Shown here one piece after another: positions 1 to 10,954 of a stretch of DNA of 64,000 nt (position 1 is its first letter; the number at the start of each line of letters is the position of its first letter). The position numbers and the translations under genes are program-made. The stretch lies in assembly GCF_019748365.1 (NCBI RefSeq), contig NZ_JAIEPN010000043.1:52010-116009 (forward strand), given 5' to 3'. Source of the stretch: Novosphingobium sp. (GTDB taxonomy: Bacteria; Pseudomonadota; Alphaproteobacteria; Sphingomonadales; Sphingomonadaceae). The notes below the pieces were generated by a model. The model was given only the letters and a program-made list of their open reading frames with translations, searched no databases and had not been told where the DNA came from.

Positions 1-1490
1 TGGGCTGGTCGCAGGACATGCTGCTGGAGCATGGCTACCGCGCCAAGGGCGTGCGGCTGTGGGATCACTTGCGGCAGACTGAAGGCCCGGCCACTTATCC
101 GGCGATGGAGCAGCTGCGCGGTGCGCTTGCCCGCGCTGATTTCGGCTCTCCGGCGCAATTGCTGCACTGGCTGCTGGTGGGGCCGTGGCAGGGCCGCCGC
201 AAGCTGGTCGCCCGGCTTGGTGACGAGGCCAACGATCCGATCGACGAGTTGATCAATGCCGCCATGGCCTATGCCGGCGGCCAGACGCCGAGCCTTGTCG
301 GCTTCCTGCAATGGTTCGACGCCGGCGATGGCGAGCTGAAGCGCGAGGCAGGCCAGAAGGCCGATCTCGTGCGGGTGATGACCGTGCATGGTTCGAAGGG
401 CCTCGAAGCGCCCATCGTGATCCTGGCGGACGCGGCTGCCGATCCCGACAAGTCGATGCCGCGCGGGCTGGCGCTCGAGGAACTGGTGGTCGACGAGCGC
501 CGCAAGGTGCCGCTGCCGCCCTTGCGCAAGGCCGAGCAGGCGGGGCCTGTGCGCGAGGCCGCCGAAGCGGCTGCGGCTGCCGAGCGGGAAGAGCATTGGC
601 GCCTGCTCTATGTCGCCATGACGCGGGCCGAGGAAGCGTTGTTTATCGGCGGCGCGCTGGGCAGCAAGGCGAAGGCACCGCCCGAGGAAAGCTGGTATGC
701 GCAGCTCGCCCCGCTGTTCGGCGAGGAAGACGGCGCCTGGCGCGAGGATACGATCTGGGGGGCGACCCGCCAGCTTGGCGGGCTCGGGCCGCTTGCCCCG
801 GCCATCGTTGCCGCGCCGCCGCCGACAGGACCTGGCGAAGCCCTGCCGGAGTGGCTGGCCGCGCCGCTCCCGGCCGAGCCGCGCCCGCCGCGCCCGCTGG
901 CGCCATCGGGGCTGGGGGAAGCGGGCGATGCGTCCGATCCGCCATCGCCTCCGGGCCCTGCCGCCCGCCTTGCGGCACGGCGCGGCACGTTGCTCCACAA
1001 GCTGATCGAACGCCTGCCTGAACTGCCTCCCGCCGCGCGCGAGGCGGCCGCGACGACATGGCTTGCGCGCATGGCCGCCGACTTCGATGATGAGGCGCGC
1101 GCGGCCATGGCCGCAGCGGCGCTGCGCGTGCTTGCCGAACCGGCCTGGGCCGAAGTGTTTGGTCCCGGCTCGCTTGCCGAAGTGCCGATTGCCGCCGTCG
1201 TCGGCGAACGCGTGGTGAGCGGCACGCTCGACCGGCTGCTTCTTCAGGAAGACCGCGTCCGCGTGGTTGATTTCAAGACGGATCGCCGCCCGCCGCAGGA
1301 TATCGCGGATGTGCCGCTGGCGAGCCTCAGGCAGATGGCCGCCTATGTCGCCGCGCTCGAAGCGATCTATCCGGGGCGCCGGATCGAGGCTGCACTGCTT
1401 TACACGCACACGCCCTGCCTGATCGTGATTCCCGATGCGGTGATCGCGGCGCAAAAGCCAGCCCTTCAGGCCGCGCAGGAAAGCTTTTAG
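1..1490 (+). CDS. addA: AddA, double-strand break repair helicase-nuclease (3' part)
   Basis: C-terminal part of the helicase-nuclease subunit that, with AddB, resects DNA double-strand breaks for RecA recombination in the cytoplasm. The reading frame is open from base 3 at the window edge, so the start and the N-terminal Walker A lie upstream. Visible are UvrD-family motif V (TVHGSKGLEAPIV, about residue 123 of this fragment) and motif VI (LLYVAMTRAEEAL, about residue 201). A Pro/Ala-rich linker follows, then a RecB-type nuclease domain with GTLLHKLIERLP, the metal-binding VDFKTD (about residue 423) and the QMAAY motif. Helicase plus C-terminal nuclease in one chain, with trxA just downstream, is the usual sphingomonad arrangement. 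The first in-frame ATG at 18 is internal, not a start. Confidence 0.93.
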   Translation, partial: GWSQDMLLEHGYRAKGVRLWDHLRQTEGPATYPAMEQLRGALARADFGSPAQLLHWLLVGPWQGRRKLVARLGDEANDPIDELINAAMAYAGGQTPSLVGFLQWFDAGDGELKREAGQKADLVRVMTVHGSKGLEAPIVILADAAADPDKSMPRGLALEELVVDERRKVPLPPLRKAEQAGPVREAAEAAAAAEREEHWRLLYVAMTRAEEALFIGGALGSKAKAPPEESWYAQLAPLFGEEDGAWREDTIWGATRQLGGLGPLAPAIVAAPPPTGPGEALPEWLAAPLPAEPRPPRPLAPSGLGEAGDASDPPSPPGPAARLAARRGTLLHKLIERLPELPPAAREAAATTWLARMAADFDDEARAAMAAAALRVLAEPAWAEVFGPGSLAEVPIAAVVGERVVSGTLDRLLLQEDRVRVVDFKTDRRPPQDIADVPLASLRQMAAYVAALEAIYPGRRIEAALLYTHTPCLIVIPDAVIAAQKPALQAAQESF

Positions 1491-1556
1491 CGCTGCTTTC
1501 TTGCGCGGCGCGCCAGAGCGCTTACATACTGGCGCAACCCCAAGGAGTTTCCTGAT

Positions 1557-1877
1557 ATGGCCACCAAAGCCGTTACCGATGCCAGCTTCGCCGCCGATGT
1601 GCTCGGCTCCGACAAGCCCGTTCTCGTCGATTTCTGGGCCGACTGGTGCGGCCCCTGCAAGATGATCGCGCCCGCGCTAGAAGAGATTTCGGAAGAGCTG
1701 GCCGACAAGGTTTCCATCGTGAAGATGGACATCATGGAAAACACCTCGATTCCGGGCGAAATCGGCGTGCAGTCGATCCCGCTGATGGTGCTGTTCAAGG
1801 ATGGCAAGGCCGTCGCCCAGAAGCTGGGCGCCGCGCCGAAGAGCCAGCTCAAGGGCTGGCTGGAAAGCGTTCTTTAA
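1557..1877 (+). CDS. trxA: Thioredoxin 1
   Basis: Cytoplasmic thiol-disulfide reductant that hands electrons from thioredoxin reductase to ribonucleotide reductase and other targets. The 106-residue length is typical. The redox motif is WCGPC with cysteines at 31 and 34, inside the classic VDFWADWCGPCK strand-helix context, and the cis-proline segment SIPLMVLF follows near residue 75. The ATG is preceded by AAGGAG at 1542-1547 with ideal spacing. It lies 66 bases after addA in the same direction and is followed by a hairpin at 1899-1935, so it may be transcribed with addA or from its own promoter in the short gap. Confidence 0.97.
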   Translation: MATKAVTDASFAADVLGSDKPVLVDFWADWCGPCKMIAPALEEISEELADKVSIVKMDIMENTSIPGEIGVQSIPLMVLFKDGKAVAQKLGAAPKSQLKGWLESVL

Positions 1878-1898
1878 GGCACCGGGTTGGCAAGCGCC

Positions 1899-1935
1899 AA
1901 GCGGGGTGCAAGACTGCGGTCCTGCACCCCTGCTT
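1899..1935 (+). terminator. Terminator-like hairpin after trxA
   Basis: The left arm at 1899-1910 (AAGCGGGGTGCA) pairs with 1923-1935 through a 12-base stem broken by one bulged T, with a 12-base loop. It sits 22 bases after the trxA stop and just before the ribosome binding site of the next gene. There is no U-tract, so it may act as a transcript-end stabiliser or attenuator rather than a strict intrinsic terminator. Confidence 0.5.
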
Positions 1936-1951
1936 CCGGAGCCGCCTTGCC

Positions 1952-3583
1952 ATGCCGATTTCGCCTTCTCGCCGTTTCGCTCTGCTCTGCGCGGCGAGCC
2001 TGATTGCCCCTCTTGCCGCAAGCCCCGTTCAGGCCGCGCCTGACAGCGACAATGCTGCCATCGCGCGCATCATCGACGAGGGCATGAACCGCAGCGAGGC
2101 GATGACGACCGCCTCGGCGCTGATGGACCGCATCGGCCCGCGGCTCACCAATTCCGAAAGCCATCGCAAGGCGGAAAGCTGGGCGATGGACCTGCTGCGC
2201 CAGCGCGGCCTTGCCAACGTGCATGTCGAGCCGTTCGACTTCGGTGTAGGCTGGAACCTCGACAGCTATTCGGTCGCCATGGTGACCCCGCGCGCCTTGC
2301 CGCTGACGGCGATCCCGGTTGCCTGGTCGCCGCCGACGGGCGGCACCATCAAGGCTCCCATCGTGATCGCCCCGATGTCGCGCGCGGAGCACTTTGCCGA
2401 GTGGAAGGGCAAGCTCGCGGGCAAGATCGTGCTTGTCTCGCTTCCGGGCCAGACGAGCGAGAGCAAGGGGCCGGTGTTCGAGCGCTATACGGACAGCGAT
2501 ATCGCCGCGCTTGATACCTATACCAAGCCCGATTTCGATCCCGATGCGCCGGCGATCCAGGTCCGCAATCGCCGCTTTCAGGGCAAACTCGCCGCTTTCC
2601 TCAAGGCCGAGGGCGCTGTGGCGATGATCAAGATCAGCTACCGCGACGGCAAGCTGGTCCACGGCGAGGGCTACGATTTCCAGCCCGGCCAGACGCTTGC
2701 GCTGCCCGCCATCGAACTGGCGCAGGAAGACTATCGCCGGCTGGTGCGTCTGGCGAAAACCGGCGACGCGCCCGAAGTCGCGATCACTGTTGCCGCGCGG
2801 TATGACGAAAGCAACCTCAAGGCCGAGAACGTGGTCGCCGAGATCCCGGGCAGCGATCCCAAAGCGGGCTTCGTCATGGCCGGTGCGCATTTCGACAGCT
2901 GGATTGCGGGTGATGGTGCCAATGACAACGGCGCGGGCAGCATCACGGTGCTCGAAGCGGCGCGGCTGATTTCCAAGCTCGGCATCAAGCCCAGGCGGAC
3001 GATCCGATTTGTGCTGTGGAGCGGGGAGGAGCAGGGCCTTCTCGGCAGCCGGGCCTATATCGAGCAGCACCTCGCCACGCGCCCGGTCGATCCCGCGCTC
3101 AAGGGCATCGATTCCTACGTCGCCTGGCGCAACGCCTTCCCGATCACGCCCAAGCCCGAATACAGCCAGCTCAAGGCCTATTTCAACATGGACAACGGCT
3201 CCGGCCGGTTCCGGGGGATCTACAGCGAAGGCAATCTTGGCGCCGAGAAGCTGCTCAGGGAATGGCTCAGCCCGTTCAACATGCTGGGCGCGGACAAGCT
3301 GGTCGTTAGCAAGACCGGCGGCACCGACCACGTGTTCATGCAGGCGATCGGGCTTCCCGGCTATCAGTTCATTCAGGACCCGCTGGATTATGACAGCCGC
3401 GTCCACCACTCCAATCTCGATACGGTGGACCACATGCGCGGCGATGACATGCGGCAGGCGGCGGTGATCATGGCGGGGATGCTGTGGCAGGCGGCCAACA
3501 GCGACAAGGAACTGCCGCGCGCCGTGCTGCCCGCGCAGCCCGCGCCGACGGATCCGTTCAAGGTGCGAGATCCGGCGCAGTGA
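1952..3583 (+). CDS. Exported M28-family zinc metallopeptidase
   Basis: Predicted exported aminopeptidase-type hydrolase (543 residues) of the M28 family, which uses two zinc ions to remove N-terminal residues from peptides. The start ATG is chosen because it begins a Sec signal peptide (basic SRR then a hydrophobic stretch, VQA cleavage near residue 28) and has GGAG about 10 bases upstream. An in-frame opening extends further 5' but overlaps trxA. Zinc ligands in family order are visible: H313 (GAHFDSW), D325 (GANDNGAG), catalytic E359 and E360 (SGEEQGLLGS), D414 (NMDNGSG) and H485 (RVHHSNLDT). A protease-associated-like insert lies between about residues 120 and 280. It ends 7 bases before the convergent inositol-phosphatase gene. 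The substrate is unknown. Confidence 0.9.
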   Translation: MPISPSRRFALLCAASLIAPLAASPVQAAPDSDNAAIARIIDEGMNRSEAMTTASALMDRIGPRLTNSESHRKAESWAMDLLRQRGLANVHVEPFDFGVGWNLDSYSVAMVTPRALPLTAIPVAWSPPTGGTIKAPIVIAPMSRAEHFAEWKGKLAGKIVLVSLPGQTSESKGPVFERYTDSDIAALDTYTKPDFDPDAPAIQVRNRRFQGKLAAFLKAEGAVAMIKISYRDGKLVHGEGYDFQPGQTLALPAIELAQEDYRRLVRLAKTGDAPEVAITVAARYDESNLKAENVVAEIPGSDPKAGFVMAGAHFDSWIAGDGANDNGAGSITVLEAARLISKLGIKPRRTIRFVLWSGEEQGLLGSRAYIEQHLATRPVDPALKGIDSYVAWRNAFPITPKPEYSQLKAYFNMDNGSGRFRGIYSEGNLGAEKLLREWLSPFNMLGADKLVVSKTGGTDHVFMQAIGLPGYQFIQDPLDYDSRVHHSNLDTVDHMRGDDMRQAAVIMAGMLWQAANSDKELPRAVLPAQPAPTDPFKVRDPAQ

Positions 3584-3590
3584 GAGCAGA

Positions 3591-4391
3591 TCAGCCGAGC
3601 GAGTGCTTCACAAATTCTTCAAACAGCGCGGGTGAAGAGGCTGCAAACAGGCCTTTTTGCCCGTGCTGATCGGTGCGGTACGGTGAACCATCTGGCCGAG
3701 CCGCCTTGCCCCCCGCTTCGTTGACGAACAGCACGCCCGCTGCATGGTCCCACGGCAAAGTGCGCTCGAACACCGAGATATCGTTCACCCCCAGCACGAG
3801 GCGCGGATACTGCTCGGCGGCGCAGCGCGGGATATCGACCAGCGTGTAGTGCGGCGCGATGCGGGTCTGTACGGCGGCGCGCTGGGCCGGATCGAGGAAC
3901 ACCGTGCTGATCGCGGCGATGGGCTGCGCTCCTCCGGTCGGACGGGCAGTCACCCGCTCGCCATTCACGAAAGCGCCCTTGCCCTTGTGCGCGATGCACA
4001 GCCGGTCCTGCAGCGGATCGTAGATCCACCCGCTTTGCGTCTCACCCCCGTCGCTGAGCGCAAGGATAATGCCGAAGGGCGGCTTGCCGGCGGCGAAGTT
4101 GTTGGTGCCGTCGACGGGATCGATGATCCAGCACAGCCCTGTATCAAGCCGTGACATGAGGGCAGGGTCGGCGTGTACCGCTTCCTCACCGACAATCGCC
4201 GCCTCGGGCAGGATCGTCGCGAGGCCCTCGGCCAGCAGGGCTTCTGCCTCGGTATCGGCAATCGTGACCATGTCGTTGGCCGCCTTGGCGATGACTTCGT
4301 GCTCGGCCAATGTCTGGTAGCGCGGCAGAATCGCCTCGGCGGCAACGCGGCGCAGCAGCGCGGCGATCTGGCTGTCGAGGGCTTCGCTCAT
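3591..4391 (-). CDS. Inositol monophosphatase family protein
   Basis: Cytoplasmic Mg-dependent phosphatase of the IMPase/FIG superfamily (266 residues). Metal and catalytic motifs are intact: GEE at 68-70, DPVDGTNNF from 91, and WDHAAG around 214-219. Family members dephosphorylate myo-inositol phosphates, histidinol phosphate or 3'-phosphoadenosine phosphate, and which applies here cannot be read from the sequence. Its ATG overlaps the argJ stop as ATGA at 4388-4391, so the two genes are translationally coupled. Linkage to an arginine-biosynthesis gene makes a biosynthetic phosphatase role (for example histidinol phosphatase) possible but unproven. Confidence 0.88.
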   Translation of the reverse strand: MSEALDSQIAALLRRVAAEAILPRYQTLAEHEVIAKAANDMVTIADTEAEALLAEGLATILPEAAIVGEEAVHADPALMSRLDTGLCWIIDPVDGTNNFAAGKPPFGIILALSDGGETQSGWIYDPLQDRLCIAHKGKGAFVNGERVTARPTGGAQPIAAISTVFLDPAQRAAVQTRIAPHYTLVDIPRCAAEQYPRLVLGVNDISVFERTLPWDHAAGVLFVNEAGGKAARPDGSPYRTDQHGQKGLFAASSPALFEEFVKHSLG

Positions 4392-5614
4392 GAGCGATAA
4401 TCGGCGTTGATCGCGATGTAGCCATGGGTGAGATCGCAGGTCCACACCGCCGCGCGGCCCTCGCCAAGGCCGAGATCGACCTCGATGGTGATCTCCTGCC
4501 CCTTGAGGTGCGCGGCAACCGGCGCTTCGTCGTAATCGGGCAGCGGCTGTCCTTCGCGCGCGGCCCAGGTACCGCCAAAGCCGATGGAAAGCCGGTCGCG
4601 GTCGGCAGGTTCCCCCGCCTTCCCGACGGCCATGACGACGCGGCCCCAATTGGCGTCCTCGCCGGCGATGGCGGTCTTCACCAGCGGCGAATTGGCAATC
4701 GCGAGCCCCACACGGCGGGCGCTTTCGTCGCTGACGGCGCCGCTCACCGTCACCGCGATGAACTTCTGCGCCCCTTCGCCGTCGCGCACGACAAGGTGGG
4801 CGAGTTGGCGGCAGACGTCATGCAGCGCGGCGGCAAAGGCATCGGCGCCGGGGCTGTCTGCTGACACGAGCGGGGCATTGCCCGCAGCGCCAGTGGCAAA
4901 CGCCAGCACCGTGTCGCTGGTCGAAGTGTCGCTATCGACCGTGATGCAGGAAAACGTGCGCGTATTCGTGTCGGAGAGGCAGGCCTGCAGGAACGCCGGG
5001 TCGACCGCCGCATCGGTGAACACATAGCCCAGCATGGTCGCCATATCGGGCGCGATCATGCCGCTGCCCTTGATGATGGCGCTGAGCGTGACCTTGACGC
5101 CGCCGACCATGGCTGTGGCAGTCGCACCCTTGGCGAAGGTGTCGGTGGTGCCGATCGTGTTGGCGGCGTCCTCCCACGAGCAGGGCTCGGCCAGCAGCGC
5201 GGCCTCGATCCCGGCGCGGGCCTTGTCCTTGGGCAGCGGCACGCCGATCACGCCGGTGGAGGAGACGAAGACCTCCGCGCGGTCGCAGCCAAGGTGCCCT
5301 GCAACCTGATCCATGATCGCCTCGACCGCCTCGCGCCCCCGGTAGCCGGTGAAGGCATTGGCGTTGCCTGCATTGACCACCAGCGCCCGGGCGCGGCCCT
5401 GCGCGACATTCAGGCGGCCCAGCTCGACTTCGGACGAGCAGCAGACATTGCGGGTGAACACGCCAGCCACTGCTGTGCCCTCGCTCAGTTCCACGATGGT
5501 CAGGTCGCAGCGGCCCCAGTCCTTGTAACCGGCGCGGGCAATGCGCGGTGTTGCCCCGTTGATGGCGGGGAGTGCGGGGAAAGGCTGGGCGAGGGGGGAG
5601 CGGTCGTGGGCCAT
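4388..5614 (-). CDS. argJ: Glutamate N-acetyltransferase / ornithine acetyltransferase ArgJ
   Basis: Transfers acetyl between N-acetylornithine and glutamate, closing the acetyl cycle of arginine biosynthesis. If bifunctional it also acetylates glutamate from acetyl-CoA. The precursor cleaves itself into alpha and beta chains at the conserved KGSGMIAPDMATML motif, between A192 and the nucleophile T193, which is present here. Length is 408 residues, as expected. The start ATG at 5614 was chosen over an upstream opening because homology-like sequence (PLAQPFPALPAINGA) begins right after it. The gene is followed without a gap by the inositol-phosphatase-like gene. Confidence 0.94.
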   Translation of the reverse strand: MAHDRSPLAQPFPALPAINGATPRIARAGYKDWGRCDLTIVELSEGTAVAGVFTRNVCCSSEVELGRLNVAQGRARALVVNAGNANAFTGYRGREAVEAIMDQVAGHLGCDRAEVFVSSTGVIGVPLPKDKARAGIEAALLAEPCSWEDAANTIGTTDTFAKGATATAMVGGVKVTLSAIIKGSGMIAPDMATMLGYVFTDAAVDPAFLQACLSDTNTRTFSCITVDSDTSTSDTVLAFATGAAGNAPLVSADSPGADAFAAALHDVCRQLAHLVVRDGEGAQKFIAVTVSGAVSDESARRVGLAIANSPLVKTAIAGEDANWGRVVMAVGKAGEPADRDRLSIGFGGTWAAREGQPLPDYDEAPVAAHLKGQEITIEVDLGLGEGRAAVWTCDLTHGYIAINADYRS

Positions 5615-5734
5615 GGAAACGGCCCTAGCGCGGCGTGCGCCCCGCTTCAATCGCCGAGGCTGGCGGCCGTGCGTGCAATAAATCTTCGCTGTGGTGGTAG
5701 ACCTGCGGGGCAATTCCCCTTATCTGCGCCAGTA

Positions 5735-5995
5735 ATGCGGCTGCTGCTCGTCCTTCTTGCCTTGCTTTCGGGCCTCTCGCTTTCCGAAGTGGCGGCAACC
5801 TCTGCGCGCTCGGAAATGATCGGTGCGGCGGCAGGCACGCTGCTGGTGGCAAGCCAGGAGCGCAAGGCCGAGGTTGGCCTGGCCAAGGCACAGCGTCCGG
5901 CGTGCGAACAGCGTCCGGTCCGCACGATCGTCCTCCCGGTTCTCGCGTTCATCCGCGCGATCACCATCAGCATCTGGGACCGGCCGCTCGAATAG
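5735..5995 (+). CDS. Small exported protein of unknown function
   Basis: An 86-residue frame starting with a strongly hydrophobic N-terminus (MRLLLVLLALLSGLSLSE) that looks like a signal peptide or single membrane anchor. It then runs about 60 residues containing one cysteine (PACEQRP) and a second hydrophobic stretch (TIVLPVLAFIRAITI) near the end. I do not recognise a family. It lies between divergent argJ and secA and is codirectional with secA. The signal-like start and agreement with local codon bias support a real gene. No strong ribosome binding site was seen. Confidence 0.55.
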   Translation: MRLLLVLLALLSGLSLSEVAATSARSEMIGAAAGTLLVASQERKAEVGLAKAQRPACEQRPVRTIVLPVLAFIRAITISIWDRPLE

Positions 5996-6092
5996 GGCCC
6001 CGCATCCGATAGCTACCCCGCTCCGCCAACGCGCGGACGCCTGACCGGCGCGGTTCAGTCCGCGCACCCCAATTCAGAAAAGGAATACAGCC

Positions 6093-8825
<2,733 letters not shown>

Positions 8826-8831
8826 CAGACG

Positions 8832-8869
8832 CTCACCGATCGCACGATTGACTTCGTGTGATTGGTGAG
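8832..8869 (+). terminator. Strong hairpin after secA
   Basis: A 15-base-pair stem (8832-8846 with 8855-8869, two G-U pairs) closes an 8-base loop, starting 6 bases after the secA stop. There is no T-tract after it. It is the best terminator candidate separating secA from the TPS operon. Confidence 0.65.
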
Positions 8870-9166
8870 AAGGCCAAGTTAAAGAATTGTAATAGCCTCA
8901 AGATCACTCGCATGGTGCAAGGCCGACCGGTTCGGTTCCGGTGCTGAGGTCCGCTTGCGGGAGCGAGATCGGGCATGATCCGACAACGGTGCGAGTCGAT
9001 TTGTACATCGTTCCGCTTTGGATCAATGCTCCTAAATATCGTTCTTAAACAATAAATTGGCAATGCCCTAAAGCGTTTGACTCGCTCACTCGCCGCTTGC
9101 TACGCGAAACGTAACCAGAATGGCGGGGCCGCAACGACCGCAACAGGGCAGGTAAGGGCCTCGATT
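8870..9166 (+). other. Intergenic region upstream of the TPS operon
   Basis: About 300 bases with no supported gene. The part at 9000-9065 is clearly more AT-rich than its surroundings and is the likely promoter zone for the tpsB-tpsA-CHAT operon, but I could not place convincing -35 and -10 boxes. A TTG at 9077 opens the downstream frame and is an alternative but weaker tpsB start. Confidence 0.4.
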
Positions 9167-10954
9167 ATGGAGGAGGGTGCGAGCACCGGCAGACGATGGG
9201 CAGGATTGCTCCGCGGTCGCTGGCTACCGCTTGTGTTCATCGCCGCCGTCGCAAGCTTGGTCGCCTGCCTGCCTTCAGGCGCATCGGCCCAGGTCAGCAC
9301 GCCCTCGATTGCCGGGCCCAGCCGCGATGAGCTGGGCGGTATAACCCGCGCACCCGCGGTGCAGGCGCCGCGCCTGACCGTCTCGGGCGGGATCGAGCGT
9401 TCGGGCTGCCCGCTCGCCGATCCGCAATTCGCCAAGATCACCACGACGATCCGATCCGTCACTTTCAACGGGCTCAAGGGTGCAACCGCGGCCGAGATGG
9501 AGGCCGCATGGAAGCCGTTGGCCGGAACCCCGCAGCCCATTTCGGTGCTGTGCGAGATCCGGGACGCGGCGGCGACCATCCTGCGCGGCAAGGGGTATCT
9601 TGCGGCGGTGCAGGTGCCAGTCCAGCGGATCGAGAACGGCGAGGTGCGCCTCGAAGTCCTCTACGCGCGGATCACCGCGATCCGCGCACGCGGCGAAACC
9701 CGCGGGGCCGAACGCAAGCTCACGGCCTATCTTGGTCGGTTGACCCGGGACGACATCTTCGATCGCAACAAGGCCGAGCGCTACCTGCTTCTGGCGCGCG
9801 ATCTGCCGGGCTATAATGTGCAGCTCACCCTGCGTCCGGCAGGCACCGCACCGGGCGATCTGATTGGTGAAGTAACCGTTCTGCGTCAGGCATTTGCTGC
9901 CGATTTCTCGGTCCAGAACCTCGCTGCTGCAGCCACTGGCCGGTGGGGCGGGCAACTGCGCGCGCAAGTCTTCGGCATCACCGGCGCAGGCGATGCGACC
10001 ACGCTGTCCTACTACACCACTTCGGATTTCCGCGAGCAGCGCATCCTGCAGGCCAGCCATGAGTTTCGCCCGGGAAGCGACGGCCTTCTCGTCGGTGCGT
10101 CGTTGACGTATGCCTGGACCAAGCCGGATCTGGGCCAGACAACCGGTGGGGCCCCGCTCGAGGCAACGACCTTGCTCGCCAGTCTCTATGCCCGCTATCC
10201 GCTCGTTCGTTCGCAAGCGGGCGATCTCTGGCTGGGCGGCGGCTTCGATCTGCTCAATCAGGATACGACGCTCATTCTTCCGCTGAGCCGCGACCGGTTG
10301 CGGGTGCTCTGGGCCCGGCTAGACTTTGACCGGATGGACCTGACCCGCGCCGAACCGGCCTGGCGGATTGATGGCTCGCTGGAGATCAGGCAGGGACTCG
10401 CCGGTCTGGGCGCTTCGCCTTCATGCGTTGGCGCTGCCTGCGGCACCCGCGTGCCGACGAGCCGGTATGATGCATCGCCGGCGGCCACTGTGGTGCGGGC
10501 TGAAGTCGAGTACGAACGCGCGCTCGGCCGGTTTGCGCTCGCCGTTCATCCGCGTGGACAGTATGCTTTTCGAAAAGTGCTGGGTTTCGAAGCCTTTGCA
10601 CCCGGCAATTACACCGTCGGGCGTGGGTATGATCCCGGTGCGATCCTTGGTGACAGCGGGGTTGGCGTGTCTGCCGAACTGCGCGGACCGCATCTGCCTA
10701 TTGGCCGCGGCAACGGACCGGTCGTGCAGCCGTTTGCCTTTTTCGATGCTGCCTGGACCTGGGATCGCGGGGCCGGAAAGCCCCAGCGCCTGAGTTCCGT
10801 CGGCGGCGGCTTGCGGGCTGAGCTCGGCAGCCGTTTCCGGCTTGATGCCAGCCTTGCGGTTCCGCTCGACCGGGTCGGGCTCCTCGACCACAAGCCCGCG
10901 CCGAGGCTGCTGGTCTCGCTGACCACCCGCCTCGCACCATGGGGAGGCCGCTGA
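9167..10954 (+). CDS. TpsB-type outer-membrane transporter (ShlB/FhaC/HecB family)
   Basis: Outer-membrane member of a two-partner secretion pair that moves its partner exoprotein across the outer membrane. Taken as 595 residues from an ATG with AAGGG at 9154-9158. A TTG at 9077 would add 30 residues. A long signal peptide ends near ASA-Q at 41-42. The periplasmic part (about 90-225) contains two POTRA-like units, including TIRSVTFNGLKG and AATILRGKGYLAAVQVP. The rest is a beta-barrel rich in alternating polar and hydrophobic residues, ending in a barrel-like strand (LLVSLTTRLAPWGGR). Its stop overlaps the next start as TGATG at 10952-10956, so it is translationally coupled to its substrate TpsA1. 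Confidence 0.9.
   Translation: MEEGASTGRRWAGLLRGRWLPLVFIAAVASLVACLPSGASAQVSTPSIAGPSRDELGGITRAPAVQAPRLTVSGGIERSGCPLADPQFAKITTTIRSVTFNGLKGATAAEMEAAWKPLAGTPQPISVLCEIRDAAATILRGKGYLAAVQVPVQRIENGEVRLEVLYARITAIRARGETRGAERKLTAYLGRLTRDDIFDRNKAERYLLLARDLPGYNVQLTLRPAGTAPGDLIGEVTVLRQAFAADFSVQNLAAAATGRWGGQLRAQVFGITGAGDATTLSYYTTSDFREQRILQASHEFRPGSDGLLVGASLTYAWTKPDLGQTTGGAPLEATTLLASLYARYPLVRSQAGDLWLGGGFDLLNQDTTLILPLSRDRLRVLWARLDFDRMDLTRAEPAWRIDGSLEIRQGLAGLGASPSCVGAACGTRVPTSRYDASPAATVVRAEVEYERALGRFALAVHPRGQYAFRKVLGFEAFAPGNYTVGRGYDPGAILGDSGVGVSAELRGPHLPIGRGNGPVVQPFAFFDAAWTWDRGAGKPQRLSSVGGGLRAELGSRFRLDASLAVPLDRVGLLDHKPAPRLLVSLTTRLAPWGGR

Noticed and set aside
1874..3433. 519-residue minus-strand open frame opposite the M28 peptidase
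   Set aside because: Overlaps a gene with all zinc ligands and a signal peptide; no domain recognised on the minus strand.
8900..8990. Possible RNA element between secA and tpsB (short GC-rich segments around 8925-8985)
   Set aside because: Only short, poorly nested complementary stretches were seen; nothing matches an RNA family I recognise.
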